Assembly (NCBI GenBank): GCA_934320895.1
Contig: CAKRFY010000013.1
Span: forward strand, 1-64,000
Length of the DNA stretch: 64,000 bases
DNA from: an uncultured Lachnospiraceae bacterium
GTDB taxonomy: Bacteria > Bacillota > Clostridia > Lachnospirales > Lachnospiraceae
Direction: 5' to 3'
Positions within the stretch are counted from its first letter, which is position 1. Each line of letters begins with the position of its first letter. Below the pieces are notes generated by a model, which was not told the DNA's origin, made no database searches, and saw only the letters and a list, made by a program, of their open reading frames with translations. Position numbers and translations under genes: made by a program. Shown in pieces: positions 55,642-64,000 of the stretch.

Positions 55642-56394
55642 TCATATCTGATTAAAAATCTTATATTTTATAACGGCAAATGCTTCTCTCACAAAACTGT
55701 TGGGTATCGTAATCGGCTTAGTCTTTGCACTCGCACCACTCACATCAGTATAACCCATTTTCTTTGCAATGCACTTTGCCCTGTAAATATGAAAATCGTT
55801 ACTCACAATAACTATCTTTTTTGCCTTACTTCCAATAAGCTCTGCCGTAAACTTCAAATTTTCATTTGTATTTTTTGATTTGTCCTCAAGTATTATCCTG
55901 TCATTTTTTATTCCATTTTTCACAAGATAATCTGACATGGCTTTAGCCTCTGTTATGTCCTCGCCTTTACCTTGTCCCCCTGAAACAACGGCCCTTGTAT
56001 TTTGATTTTTATTAAGATAATCAATCGCTGCATCAAGGCGGTATTTAAGATTTAATGTAACCCTCGTACCATTCACCCTTGCCCCGAGAACCACGATATA
56101 ATCCGCATTTTTCTGAGGCTCCTCAACTGCATTTCTAATAATAAGACCTTCTGTAATACCAAACACACCAAGAAACAAAACGACGCATGCAAGGAATACT
56201 ACGGGCACGGCTCTCGGCAGATGCAGTCTGCCATGATGACAAAGTTCTAAAACAGTTCCCGCCGCCGCAAGCAGCAGACCAAAAAACAGCCAGAAATAAG
56301 TAAATGAATTATTCAATCCAATAATAACCGCATAGACTCCAAAATACACCACGGATGCAATACCAAGCACCCATAAAACAAAAGCCAAAATCAT
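55642..56394 (-). CDS. YdcF family (DUF218) membrane protein
   Basis: 250 residues. Three or four N-terminal TM helices (MILAFVLWVLGIASVVYFG, FTYFWLFFGLLLAAAGTVL, AVPVVFLACVVLFLGVFG) precede the extracellular DUF218 domain: ADYIVVLGARVNGTRVTLNL, AVVSGGQGKGEDITEAKAMS, IILEDKSKNTNENLKFTAEL, KIVIVSNDFHIYRAKCIA. Relatives (ElyC, SanA) influence peptidoglycan and vancomycin sensitivity. ATG 56394 has GGGAGG upstream; a Met ten codons earlier is open but less well spaced. Confidence 0.88.
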   Translation of the reverse strand: MILAFVLWVLGIASVVYFGVYAVIIGLNNSFTYFWLFFGLLLAAAGTVLELCHHGRLHLPRAVPVVFLACVVLFLGVFGITEGLIIRNAVEEPQKNADYIVVLGARVNGTRVTLNLKYRLDAAIDYLNKNQNTRAVVSGGQGKGEDITEAKAMSDYLVKNGIKNDRIILEDKSKNTNENLKFTAELIGSKAKKIVIVSNDFHIYRAKCIAKKMGYTDVSGASAKTKPITIPNSFVREAFAVIKYKIFNQI

Positions 56395-56474
56395 AAAATC
56401 CTCCCAAAATCTTCCCATTAACACTTATAATCGATATCCTTCATACAAAACCTCTGTAAGGCTTTGCTCCACAA

Positions 56475-57176
56475 TCAAAATCGAAACTGCACAACGGCAT
56501 ACGCTTTCCCCACCTCATCATCAAGTGAAACAAAAATCTCGTTTTCCCGCTCACATACCACAGGAACGATAATATCACCGAGAAGTGCCTGCTTCTTATA
56601 CTCAACGCGAAGCTCTTTAACCTGCTTAAGCTCAATCTGGTTCAACGCCATCCTTACATACTGACCGTTATTTACATGGTGATTTGTATCAAGCTGTGAC
56701 TCCTGAACCACAAACTCTCTTCCCTTCACGCCGCCCTCAGGTACTTTAATCTTTCTCGGTGCATAGTCCATTTCAAGCGGTTCATGTGTACCATAAACAT
56801 CCCCTATCTCAGGTGTAACTATCATAGGTCTGTTCTTCTTTAAATCCATAAGTACCCAGAGTGAGTTTGCAATCGCAACTCTGCTGCCGTCCTCTTTTGT
56901 AATAAGAAAATTTCTGTGTCCGAACATTTTTTCATATCCAAATGACTGCGTACCGATAATGATATTTTCTCCCATTTTTGGATATTCATCGATAACTATC
57001 TGCCATGAATTAAGAATCCAAGCTATCTGCCTTTCCTTATGAAATTCAAGACCAACTCCTAAATCCTCTGACTGAAAATTGGTGCAATCCTGCATATAAT
57101 TTATAATACCATCAAGTGTGAGCCTTGCATCACTGTCAACCTCACTGTATCTTACCCTGCTGTTAAAAGTGTACAT
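56475..57176 (-). CDS. Acyl-ACP thioesterase
   Basis: 233 residues, a double hotdog fold. MYTFNSRVRYSEVDSDARLT, LDGIINYMQDCTNFQSEDLG and WILNSWQIVIDEYPKMGENI mark the first domain; VQESQLDTNHHVNNGQYVRM carries the catalytic Asp/Asn and His of the FatA/FatB family. It releases fatty acids from acyl-carrier protein. GGGGTGG precedes ATG 57176; the frame upstream to 57299 overlaps the LRR terminator and is not coding. It lies 80 bases upstream of the YdcF gene. Confidence 0.92.
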   Translation of the reverse strand: MYTFNSRVRYSEVDSDARLTLDGIINYMQDCTNFQSEDLGVGLEFHKERQIAWILNSWQIVIDEYPKMGENIIIGTQSFGYEKMFGHRNFLITKEDGSRVAIANSLWVLMDLKKNRPMIVTPEIGDVYGTHEPLEMDYAPRKIKVPEGGVKGREFVVQESQLDTNHHVNNGQYVRMALNQIELKQVKELRVEYKKQALLGDIIVPVVCERENEIFVSLDDEVGKAYAVVQFRF

Positions 57177-57290
57177 ATTATTCCACCCCTTTCTGCATAA
57201 AATAAAACTTTCTATCAATGTTTTTTCGTAAACATCTTTACCATTATACATCTTATGCGACAAATTTTCATTTACTTTTTTATTGCGAAA

Positions 57291-57330
57291 AAAAGCCACA
57301 GCTTATATCATTTTATAAACTGTAGCTTTT
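57291..57330 (-). terminator. Terminator of the LRR gene pair
   Basis: AAAAGC-C-ACAG (57291-57301) pairs with CTGT-A-GCTTTT (57320-57330); seven T follow on the minus strand. Confidence 0.75.
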
Positions 57331-57421
57331 AACTACTTCAAATACTCTATCTTTTTATTTTTTAATCTGCTGCTATTTTTGTTATAACAACAGCGCAAAC
57401 ACTCCAAACACCGCATTTTTA

Positions 57422-58717
57422 TTACAAGTTTATCTCATAAGTATCACATGAATCAAACGCATTTCCTGATATATTAATATTTTTACTATTTATATTTACT
57501 ATAATCTCCTTATTCAAATAGAATGCATAATCTTCTATTTTCTCAACATTTTTACCAAGAACAATAGATTTTATGTTATACGCTGAACCTGATGAAGAAA
57601 ATGCATATTTCCCTATTACTTTCACATTATCGGGAACAATAATCTCATCCTTATCTTCCTTTCTTATATAGCCACATAAATATCCATCATTTAAAACAAC
57701 CATTCCATCTGTATACGAAGCACTTCCAATTCTTGCAAGTTCTTCTGCCAATGACTCTTTAAAATTTTTTCCATTATACGAATACCACAATGTTTTTATA
57801 GAATTTTCATCCAATTTTATTGTATTTAATTTAACCTTAAATCCATCATGGAAAGCAATAAAAGAGATGTGATCACTATATACCCTATCGGTCACCTCAT
57901 TTACAGACTCAGAAAAAACAATATTTTTCAAAGCTCCACAACCATTATATATATCTGATTCATAATTTCCGCTTGCAGAATAACTGTAACTTCCTACTGC
58001 CACTTTTTTACAGCCATCAGCAATAACTGCCTCACTTCTTGCATATGGAATTCTTACCAATGTTTTTCCGTCTTTAGTATATATAAGACCATCCTCTGAC
58101 TTAAATTCGGAATCATTTGACAAAACTTCAAAATTTTCACAATCTCCTACCATCCTTACGATTTCCGGGTCAAGTGGTGTTGAAAACTTAACCTTTTTCA
58201 GTGATTTCTTTCCAACTACAAATGGTTCAAAAATTTTATCACTAGATGGCTTTTGAACTTCAAATTTTCCAGGAATCGTCATCGTTTCAAGATTATTACA
58301 ATCCTGACATATCCCCCATCCTATCTCCTTAACAGTTTTAGGAATGACAATACTTTTTATAGATGTTCCTGCAAATGCCTGCATTCCTATTTCTTTTACG
58401 GTAGATGATATATTTACCATGCTAACATTAGTACAATCTTTAAATGCCTTTTCAGGTATTGATGTAACTCCTTTTTTGATAACAACCTTTTTAATCTTAT
58501 TTTTCTGTGATGCTTTCGGTTTGGTATTATCTGTCATTTTTCCTTTTCCACTAATGGTATAAACACCACTTTTCAAACTTGCTGTTACATTTGCAGAAGC
58601 TCTTTTTGATGCTGAAGCATCATCTGATAAAGATATCAGACAAATTGCCATTAAAAATACAGTCGCTATCTTTAATAAAACTTTTTGTAATAAACATTTT
58701 TCCAGATTTTTGTTCAT
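57422..58717 (-). CDS. Secreted BspA-type leucine-rich-repeat protein, copy 2
   Basis: 431 residues. A signal peptide (hydrophobic core about 14-28, cleavage near DDASA) leads into LRR_5/BspA-type repeats: VTASLKSGVYTISGKGKMTD, KKGVTSIPEKAFKDCTN, STVKEIGMQAFAGTSIKS, PKTVKEIGWGICQDC, and later VPDNVKVIGKYAFSS and NVEKIEDYAFYLN. No sortase motif or cell-wall domain is visible. The first 240 bases of repeat sequence are almost identical to the upstream paralogue, the rest diverged. ATG 58717 (or GTG 58720) follows AGGAG. It lies 69 bases after copy 1, so they are probably co-transcribed. BspA-like proteins typically bind host or substrate surfaces; the ligand is unknown. Confidence 0.85.
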   Translation of the reverse strand: MNKNLEKCLLQKVLLKIATVFLMAICLISLSDDASASKRASANVTASLKSGVYTISGKGKMTDNTKPKASQKNKIKKVVIKKGVTSIPEKAFKDCTNVSMVNISSTVKEIGMQAFAGTSIKSIVIPKTVKEIGWGICQDCNNLETMTIPGKFEVQKPSSDKIFEPFVVGKKSLKKVKFSTPLDPEIVRMVGDCENFEVLSNDSEFKSEDGLIYTKDGKTLVRIPYARSEAVIADGCKKVAVGSYSYSASGNYESDIYNGCGALKNIVFSESVNEVTDRVYSDHISFIAFHDGFKVKLNTIKLDENSIKTLWYSYNGKNFKESLAEELARIGSASYTDGMVVLNDGYLCGYIRKEDKDEIIVPDNVKVIGKYAFSSSGSAYNIKSIVLGKNVEKIEDYAFYLNKEIIVNINSKNINISGNAFDSCDTYEINL

Positions 58718-58786
58718 CACGCAATTCTCCTCTCATTTCGCTTAAAACTCTTTATAACTCCACAAGTATCTTAATGCCAGTAAAAA

Positions 58787-60076
58787 TTATTCAACAATAA
58801 AACTATAACTTTTACAATTTTTAAATGCCTTATCCGATATCTTTATTTTTTTGCTTTTTATGTATAATTTTATTTCATCATTATCAGAAAACGCATAATC
58901 TTCTATCATTTCTACATTTTCACTTATTATAAATGATTTTGCTGACACTGAAGAAAATGCATTCTTCCCAATTACTTTTACACTATCAGGAATTGCAATT
59001 TCATCTTTTGTTTCATCTCCAAAATATCCACAAAGATAACCATCTTTCAAAACAATCATTCCATCGGTTATTACTGCCAAATCATTTCGAGCCAACTCAT
59101 TTATTAACGATTCCCTCCAAGAATTGTACGATGCCCAAAGAATATTTATTGATTTTGAATCTAACTGTGTTGTATTCAGCTCAATACTGCATTTATAGTT
59201 TTCAATATATGAATCATTTCTTACAAAACTACTGTAATAGTCATCACCTTTAACCTTTTTTACCGAAGAAGGAAATACAATTCTTTTTAAAGCACCACAT
59301 CCATTGTATATATTCTTTTTATAATATCCATCTGCTGCATAACTATAACTGCCTGCACTAACATTCTCACAACCTTCAGCTATACTTGCTTCCGTTCTTG
59401 CATATGGAATTCTCACAAGTGTTTTTGCATCTTTTGTATACATAAGACCATCTATAGTCTTATACTTAGGATCATCACTTGAAACCTCAAAGTTCTCACA
59501 ATCACCTACAAGACTAACTAAATCTATAAAACGGAGTGGTGTAGAAAATATAACTTTTTTAAGAGACTTTTTACCAATTACAAACGGCGCAAGCATATCT
59601 TTCTTAGAGGGTTCTTTTACACCAATTTCTCCTGGAAGTGTCATCGTTTCAAGCAAATCACAGTCTTGGCATATCCCCCATCCTATCTCCTTAACAGTTT
59701 TAGGAATGACAATATTTTTTATGGATGTTCCTGCAAATGCCTGCATTCCTATTTCCTTTACGGTAGATGATATATTTACCATGCTAACATTAGTACAATC
59801 TTTAAATGCCTTTTCAGGTATTGATGTAACTCCTTTTTTGATAACAACCTTTTTAATCTTATTTTTTTGTGATGCTTTCGGTTTGGCACTGTCCGTCATT
59901 TTTCCTTTTCCACTAATAGTATAAACACCACTTTTTAAACTTGCTGTTACATTTAAATCAGATTTTTTCGAAGCTGAAACATCTTTAGATAAAAAATTTA
60001 AACTTATTACCATCATAAGCATAAAATTTATTATCATAAGCTTGATGTATGTTATATTTTTAATCTTTTTTTTCAA
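58787..60076 (-). CDS. Secreted BspA-type leucine-rich-repeat protein, copy 1
   Basis: 429 residues, colinear with copy 2: signal peptide (ITYIKLMIINFMLMMVISLN), LKSGVYTISGKGKMTDSAKP, the same N-terminal repeats, then NIYNGCGALKRIVFPSSVKK, LWASYNSWRESLINELARND and GYLCGYFGDETKDEIAIPDS. The TTG start at 60076 has AGGAG nine bases upstream. Two 20-bp direct repeats at 60217-60256 in its upstream region and the adjacent LytTR regulator suggest two-component control. The truncated gene at 15.1 kb is a third family member. Confidence 0.85.
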   Translation of the reverse strand: MKKKIKNITYIKLMIINFMLMMVISLNFLSKDVSASKKSDLNVTASLKSGVYTISGKGKMTDSAKPKASQKNKIKKVVIKKGVTSIPEKAFKDCTNVSMVNISSTVKEIGMQAFAGTSIKNIVIPKTVKEIGWGICQDCDLLETMTLPGEIGVKEPSKKDMLAPFVIGKKSLKKVIFSTPLRFIDLVSLVGDCENFEVSSDDPKYKTIDGLMYTKDAKTLVRIPYARTEASIAEGCENVSAGSYSYAADGYYKKNIYNGCGALKRIVFPSSVKKVKGDDYYSSFVRNDSYIENYKCSIELNTTQLDSKSINILWASYNSWRESLINELARNDLAVITDGMIVLKDGYLCGYFGDETKDEIAIPDSVKVIGKNAFSSVSAKSFIISENVEMIEDYAFSDNDEIKLYIKSKKIKISDKAFKNCKSYSFIVE

Positions 60077-60106
60077 ATTTCAACACTCCTAACTATAATT
60101 TTTTAA

Positions 60107-60160
60107 TTACTTTACAACATCACTTTTGTCAATAGAAAAAATATATGCCCTTGTTATCAA
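60107..60160 (-). CDS. Possible 17-codon leader peptide before the LRR genes
   Basis: A TTG at 60160 with GGGAGGTG four bases upstream opens MITRAYIFSIDKSDVVK then stop, 30 bases before the LRR start. The SD is strong but the frame is short and could be accidental. If real it is a leader or signalling peptide beside a GHKL/LytTR pair. Part of it (ATTGACA) could also be a -35 box. Confidence 0.25.
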   Translation of the reverse strand: MITRAYIFSIDKSDVVK

Positions 60161-60216
60161 ATCTCACCTCCCACTACACAATTATATAACATCTGCAAAA
60201 ATAAGGTACCCGTTTT

Positions 60217-60256
60217 GCAGTATTTGACTTTTTTTCGCAGTATTTGACTTTTTTTG
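60217..60256 (-). promoter_or_regulatory. Two perfect 20-bp direct repeats, probable LytTR binding sites
   Basis: GCAGTATTTGACTTTTTTTC (60217-60236) is repeated at 60237-60256 with only the last base changed. A spacing of 20 bases puts both on one face of the helix, as LytTR dimers require. They lie about 140 bases upstream of LRR copy 1 and just past the kinase gene's stop. Confidence 0.65.
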
Positions 60257-60302
60257 CCTTGTAAAAACCAAAAATAGCCTTATGGATTCCTTACCATTAA
60301 GA

Positions 60303-61592
60303 CTATTTTGGAATTACACAGGAAAAAGAAAAAAAATTTTTATCATGTGTAATGGAATAAAAACCATCGTATTTCTCAATTACCCGTATGATATTATTTA
60401 TTCCAATTCCATGATTTCTTTTGTTATTTTTCGTAGTTATATAACTTTCTCCTGAAGTTATTACACGACCATTATAAGTATTCTTTACAGAAATCACAAC
60501 ATTGTCGTCCTCTGAAATAAACTTTACCTTAATTATTTTTTCATCAGTACACTTATTACACGCCTCTATAGCATTGTTTAATAGATTAGATAATAACACT
60601 GCAATATCTTGATCCTCAATTGATATTTTTTCTAAATCATTAATTTTATACACCATAACTATACCCTGCTCGATTGCCAAAAAATATTTTTCATTCAAAA
60701 TTGCATTTACTATAGCATTATTTGTATCAATATAGTCTAAATTTTTTAACACTCTCCCTGTTATCTGTTTCAAATATTTTTCTAAATTTTCATACTGTTT
60801 CTTATAAAGTAACGACTGTATACAAATGAGTTGATTTTGATACTCATGACTAAGTTCCCGTTGTTGTCTTGTTGCTTCTGCCATAGATTCATATAATGAA
60901 AGCTTATGTCTTGCCTCTCGCTCAAATATTTTACGTTCATATAATTCATGTTCTTTATCTGCCACATCCTGCAACATATAAAAAAACATAATGTTTATTA
61001 CAATCAATCCTAAAGCAAATATCCAAAATATCTGCTTTTGTTTTTCATTTGTTATAAGTTCCGGTTTATAAACAAGTGAAATTATAATACAAATTGTAAA
61101 AAATGGAAAAAACATAAACTTAAGCCATGTTACATCGCTTAAAAATTCTAGCCGACTTCGCTTAAGACTATTCCTAATAATAATTATTAACACAAATAAT
61201 ATCATCTTAGTCAAAAGAATCAAAAACACACCGGCTCTTTGATTTTGTGTTACATCTCTCTCCAAAAGAGAAGTATCTATAATAATTGTTATATAATCTA
61301 CTATCAAAACAAGACTTTCAAACAAAAAAGCTAACATAAAACTTTTTTTGTATGTAATATTCCAATATAATTTTGCTGCAACCACAACAATTACAATTAT
61401 CGTTACTTGTTTTAGTAAAAACATATTTCTGAAAATAGTGGCAGAAATATACATCAATATACATAGTAATCCCCAAAATAATATCTGATATAACATTTTA
61501 ATCTTTTTACCTTTACAAAATGTTTCAAAAAATATTTTACAGCATACCATTTCCAATGGAATTATTACGTAATCCGAAATATTTAATATCAC
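60303..61592 (-). CDS. GHKL-type (AgrC-like) sensor histidine kinase
   Basis: 429 residues. Six or so TM helices occupy residues 1-205 (MLYQILFWGLLCILMYISAT, QVTIIVIVVVAAKLYW, WIFALGLIVINIMFFYML). The dimerisation helix has RQQRELSHEYQNQLICIQSL with the phospho-accepting His near 247. The GHKL ATPase has the N-box LLSNLLNNAIEACNKC and G-box NHGIGINNIIRVIEKYDG. Peptide-sensing kinases of quorum systems share this plan, but no agrB or agrD is nearby. The GTG start overlaps the regulator's stop by one base and has AAGGGGGAAA as SD. Confidence 0.9.
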   Translation of the reverse strand: MILNISDYVIIPLEMVCCKIFFETFCKGKKIKMLYQILFWGLLCILMYISATIFRNMFLLKQVTIIVIVVVAAKLYWNITYKKSFMLAFLFESLVLIVDYITIIIDTSLLERDVTQNQRAGVFLILLTKMILFVLIIIIRNSLKRSRLEFLSDVTWLKFMFFPFFTICIIISLVYKPELITNEKQKQIFWIFALGLIVINIMFFYMLQDVADKEHELYERKIFEREARHKLSLYESMAEATRQQRELSHEYQNQLICIQSLLYKKQYENLEKYLKQITGRVLKNLDYIDTNNAIVNAILNEKYFLAIEQGIVMVYKINDLEKISIEDQDIAVLLSNLLNNAIEACNKCTDEKIIKVKFISEDDNVVISVKNTYNGRVITSGESYITTKNNKRNHGIGINNIIRVIEKYDGFYSITHDKNFFSFSCVIPK

Positions 61593-62317
61593 TATATTTC
61601 CCCCTTGTAATTTGCAAATATCTGCCTTACTGTTTTATACCTTGGCTTAGCTATTGGCAGCTCGCTTCCATTTATTAAAATAACCTTCTGCAGTTTTATA
61701 CTTTTAATGTACTTCATATTAACCAAATAACTTTGATGTATTCTCACAAATTTATTAACATCAAAATTATTTTCCATATTGTTCAACGTACCATCTAATC
61801 GCTTTACTTCAAGCTCATGTGTCATAATATAAAAGTGTAATTCGTGCAAATTACTTTCAATATATATTATACTATCTTCATTAATGTCCTTTGTACCTTC
61901 TTTAAATTTTAACGTATGAATTTCAACTGCATAATTCATTTTTTCTAATATAGTCTCAATACATTCATTTACACTTTTATCAAAATTTGGTGAATTTTTT
62001 AATATGTAACGAACAGCATCCACTTCATACCCTTCTAATGCATAATTTATAAAAGCAGTTACAAACACAACAAATATATCTTTACACAATTCCCTTAATC
62101 TCTTAGCTGTTGAAATTCCATCTAAGCCTTCCATATTTATATCTAAAAATACTATATGATACTTTGCCATATCCATGTTAAGGTCAATAAACTCCTCCCC
62201 AGAATAAAATAAATGTATTTCATATTGAATCTTTCTTTCATCAAAGAACTTACTTACTATTTGTTTTAAATATTGAGCAAAAAACTTTTCATCATCACAT
62301 ATTGCTATTTTTAACAC
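61592..62317 (-). CDS. LytTR-family response regulator (AgrA-like)
   Basis: 241 residues. The receiver domain begins VLKIAICDDEKFF, with the phosphorylated Asp in IVFLDINMEGLDGISTAKRL and the Thr in VVFVTAFINYALEGY, followed by the LytTR domain (IIYIESNLHELHFYIMTHEL, FVRIHQSYLVNMKYIKSIKL, SELPIAKPRYKTVRQIFA). GTG 62317 follows GGGAGAAGTAATA; the longer frame to 62338 lacks an SD. It forms a two-gene operon with the kinase and probably acts at the direct repeats 60217-60256. Confidence 0.92.
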   Translation of the reverse strand: MLKIAICDDEKFFAQYLKQIVSKFFDERKIQYEIHLFYSGEEFIDLNMDMAKYHIVFLDINMEGLDGISTAKRLRELCKDIFVVFVTAFINYALEGYEVDAVRYILKNSPNFDKSVNECIETILEKMNYAVEIHTLKFKEGTKDINEDSIIYIESNLHELHFYIMTHELEVKRLDGTLNNMENNFDVNKFVRIHQSYLVNMKYIKSIKLQKVILINGSELPIAKPRYKTVRQIFANYKGEI

Positions 62318-62656
62318 TATTACTTCTCCCTTTAGCACTATTCACCAACGAATTTATATATATACTTCTCCCCTAATAATATATTGACATTTTAATTAAA
62401 TTGCAACTATATTGTAAGCGCTCATGATTTTTTATAAAATACTTAACGAATTATCTATTTAGGAAGTCCTAAATAAACTGTAATAAGAATAAACCTGTAT
62501 TATTCACAATGCACCATGTAAGTGGCTGAAAGCCACATAGTTACTGTGTTTTAACTGCATATTGTTTTTCACCTATCAAGTGAATGAAAAAAGAGCATCC
62601 ATTTGTGGTAAAATTAAGGTGTCAAATCAAAATAAATACCAGCAAAGGAGCCCTTT
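62318..62656. other. 339-base gap: regulator promoter region and IS left flank
   Basis: AT-rich. A perfect palindrome ATTTAGGA-AG-TCCTAAAT lies at 62457-62474. CCTGTATTATTCAC near 62492 is a candidate left terminal repeat of the IS1380 element; the partner on the right would fall outside the window. AAAGGAGCCC serves as SD for the transposase. Confidence 0.45.
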
Positions 62657-63982
62657 ATGAGTATTATAAACACCTTATCTCTTGAAAGCAATAGACAGAT
62701 TAAAATAAATTTTGATGGAGGAGATTTATCCTCCGATGCAGGCTTGCTTCTTATCAAAGAATTCGTAAACAAACTTGGTATTGATAAGCTTTTAGACAAA
62801 ACTTTCAAGACCAATGATCCTGCATTATTCAGATATCATACGGATCAGAAAAACCTGCTCCAGATGATATATATGATCATTGCCGGTTATTTCGAAGATG
62901 ATGCTTCCGACGAACTGACAAATGATCCTGTATTCAAGTCTGTACTTGAAAAAGAATCGCTTGCATCACAGCCTACGGTATCAAGATTTTTTAATCGTAT
63001 GGATGAAAATACCTTAAACCAATTCCTTACGATTGGCAGAATACTTCGAAAGAGAATTTACAGTATTCAAATGCCACAAGCTGTTATTCTGGATTTGGAT
63101 TCCACTCTTATTAATGCATACGGCAGCCAGGAAGGCAGAGCCTTTAACTTTCATTATCAAAGCAATGGCTATCATCCACTTGTCTGCTATGATGGAATGA
63201 CTGGAGATCTGATAAAAATCCAGCTTCGTTACGGAACACAGTATTCCTGCACTGGAGTGGTTGAATTCCTACAGCCGATACTCGATGAATACCTGAATGA
63301 TTATCCGAAAATCCATATCCTACTTCGTGGTGACAGTGGTTTTGCTACGCCTGACCTTTACAGGCAGTGTGAGGAAAATGGCACAAGCTATGTAATTAGG
63401 CTGAAGGAGAATAGCATTCTCCGTGAAAAAGCATCTCATCTTGTGGATAAGCTTGATGAAATCACCAGGAATAACAAAGTTGATTATGCGAAAGTTTATG
63501 GTGAATTCATGTACAAAGCAGGTTCATAGCCTTATGAAAGGCGCGTAGTATGCAAGGTTGAAAAGCCAGAGAACCAGATGGTTTACATGTACACATTTGT
63601 TGTCACAAACATGGATTCATCACCAGAGTATCTCATCAAATTTTACTGCAAAAGAGGACTGATGGAAAATTTCATCAAAGAAAGCAAATCCGGTTTTGAT
63701 TTTGCTTCCGTAAGCAGTCATACCAGAATGGTAAATGCCAACAGGCTTCAGGTACACGCTCTTGCGTATAACATATTTAATTGGTTTAGACGATTGGCGT
63801 TATCAGCAAACATGCGAAAACAACATATTGATACCGTCCGTTTAAAACTGCTGAAGATTGCTGCAAAAGTAATTCGTTCAGCAAGATATATAACATTCAA
63901 GCTGTGTAGCAGCTGCCCTTATAAGAATGAATTCTATGAGACACTTTCAAATATCGGTAAGCTGAATGTGCAGCTGGAATAG
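62657..63982 (+). pseudogene. IS1380-family transposase with in-frame amber stop
   Basis: The reading frame is continuous from ATG 62657 to TAA/TAG-bounded end at 63982 except for one TAG at 63527-63529 (...FMYKAGS-stop-PYERRVVCKVEK). Both halves are in the same frame, so a single base change, most simply TGG to TAG, accounts for it. The DDE-type features are QAVILDLDSTLINAYGSQEG, HILLRGDSGFATPDLYRQCE and the late YCKRGLMENFIKESKSGFDF with the catalytic Glu, as in IS1380. Total about 441 codons. Without amber suppression the element cannot transpose by itself. The left end is probably near 62490; the right end is not in the window. Confidence 0.9.
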
Positions 63983-64000
63983 CAACTATTAACGAACCTT

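Noticed and set aside
60107..62317. Full agr quorum-sensing locus
   Set aside because: Kinase and regulator fit, but no AgrB-type protease or recognisable AgrD gene lies in the window.

Overview
The window looks like chromosomal DNA of a low-GC, strictly anaerobic Firmicute of the Lachnospiraceae (Clostridia cluster XIVa; Coprococcus, Butyrivibrio and Eubacterium are the genera it most resembles). The basis is base composition, AGGAGG-type ribosome binding sites, a SpoIIR and a CotS-like spore protein, secreted GH5 endoglucanases with Lys-rich surface proteins, a stand-alone acyl-ACP thioesterase, a CBS/DRTGG family-II pyrophosphatase and many AT-rich intergenic stretches. The species cannot be fixed from this sequence alone. 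No tRNA, rRNA or CRISPR array was seen.

Layout. 0-4 kb: the 5' part of argJ running off the left edge, a secreted GH5 endoglucanase and a dCache chemoreceptor. 4-7.4 kb: a Zn/Cd/Pb efflux P-type ATPase with a visible ArsR/SmtB operator and its ArsR regulator. 7.4-15 kb: housekeeping and envelope genes (GT2 glycosyltransferase, class A PBP, spoIIR, DUF1934, plsC, a LysR regulator). 15-18.1 kb: a scarred accessory patch holding a truncated BspA-type LRR gene, a truncated TOPRIM gene coupled to an OLD-like AAA ATPase, a small orphan ORF and a truncated GHKL kinase. 18.3-24.9 kb: the complete F1Fo ATP synthase operon (atpBEFHAGDC, minus strand), with a four-hairpin array before atpE and a nested inverted repeat before atpC. 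25-37 kb: ispE, a YitT protein, an orphan DUF534/TrpX-type binding lipoprotein with an operator over its -10 box, family-II pyrophosphatase, a large TPR/acidic protein, a nitrilase-family amidase, DUF4867, an RsmF-type methyltransferase and a lytic transglycosylase.

37.7-46.3 kb is an extracellular polysaccharide and wall module: a 53-residue secreted peptide missed by ordinary ORF thresholds, a 1075-residue multimodular GH5, two secreted twins with Lys-rich tails, and a GH25 muramidase with a long PKPT linker. 46.4-51.8 kb: glgB, pgcA and a PEGA lipoprotein. 51.9-57.2 kb: a CotS-like kinase behind a terminator-like hairpin that contains its ribosome binding site, hsp20 under a CIRCE element, azlCD, a decayed TnpB, a YdcF protein and the thioesterase. 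57.4-62.3 kb: two tandem secreted LRR proteins preceded by a GHKL kinase and LytTR regulator, with two perfect 20-bp direct repeats in the LRR promoter region. 62.5-64 kb: an IS1380-family transposase killed by one in-frame amber codon.

The strongest candidates for something undescribed are (1) the hairpin array that displays GGAGG loops ahead of atpE, (2) the LytTR/GHKL plus LRR locus, a decayed relative of which seems to survive at 15-18 kb around an AAA/TOPRIM pair, and (3) the hairpin and U-tract overlapping the start of the CotS-like gene. All assignments were made by reading the sequence; no database search was run.
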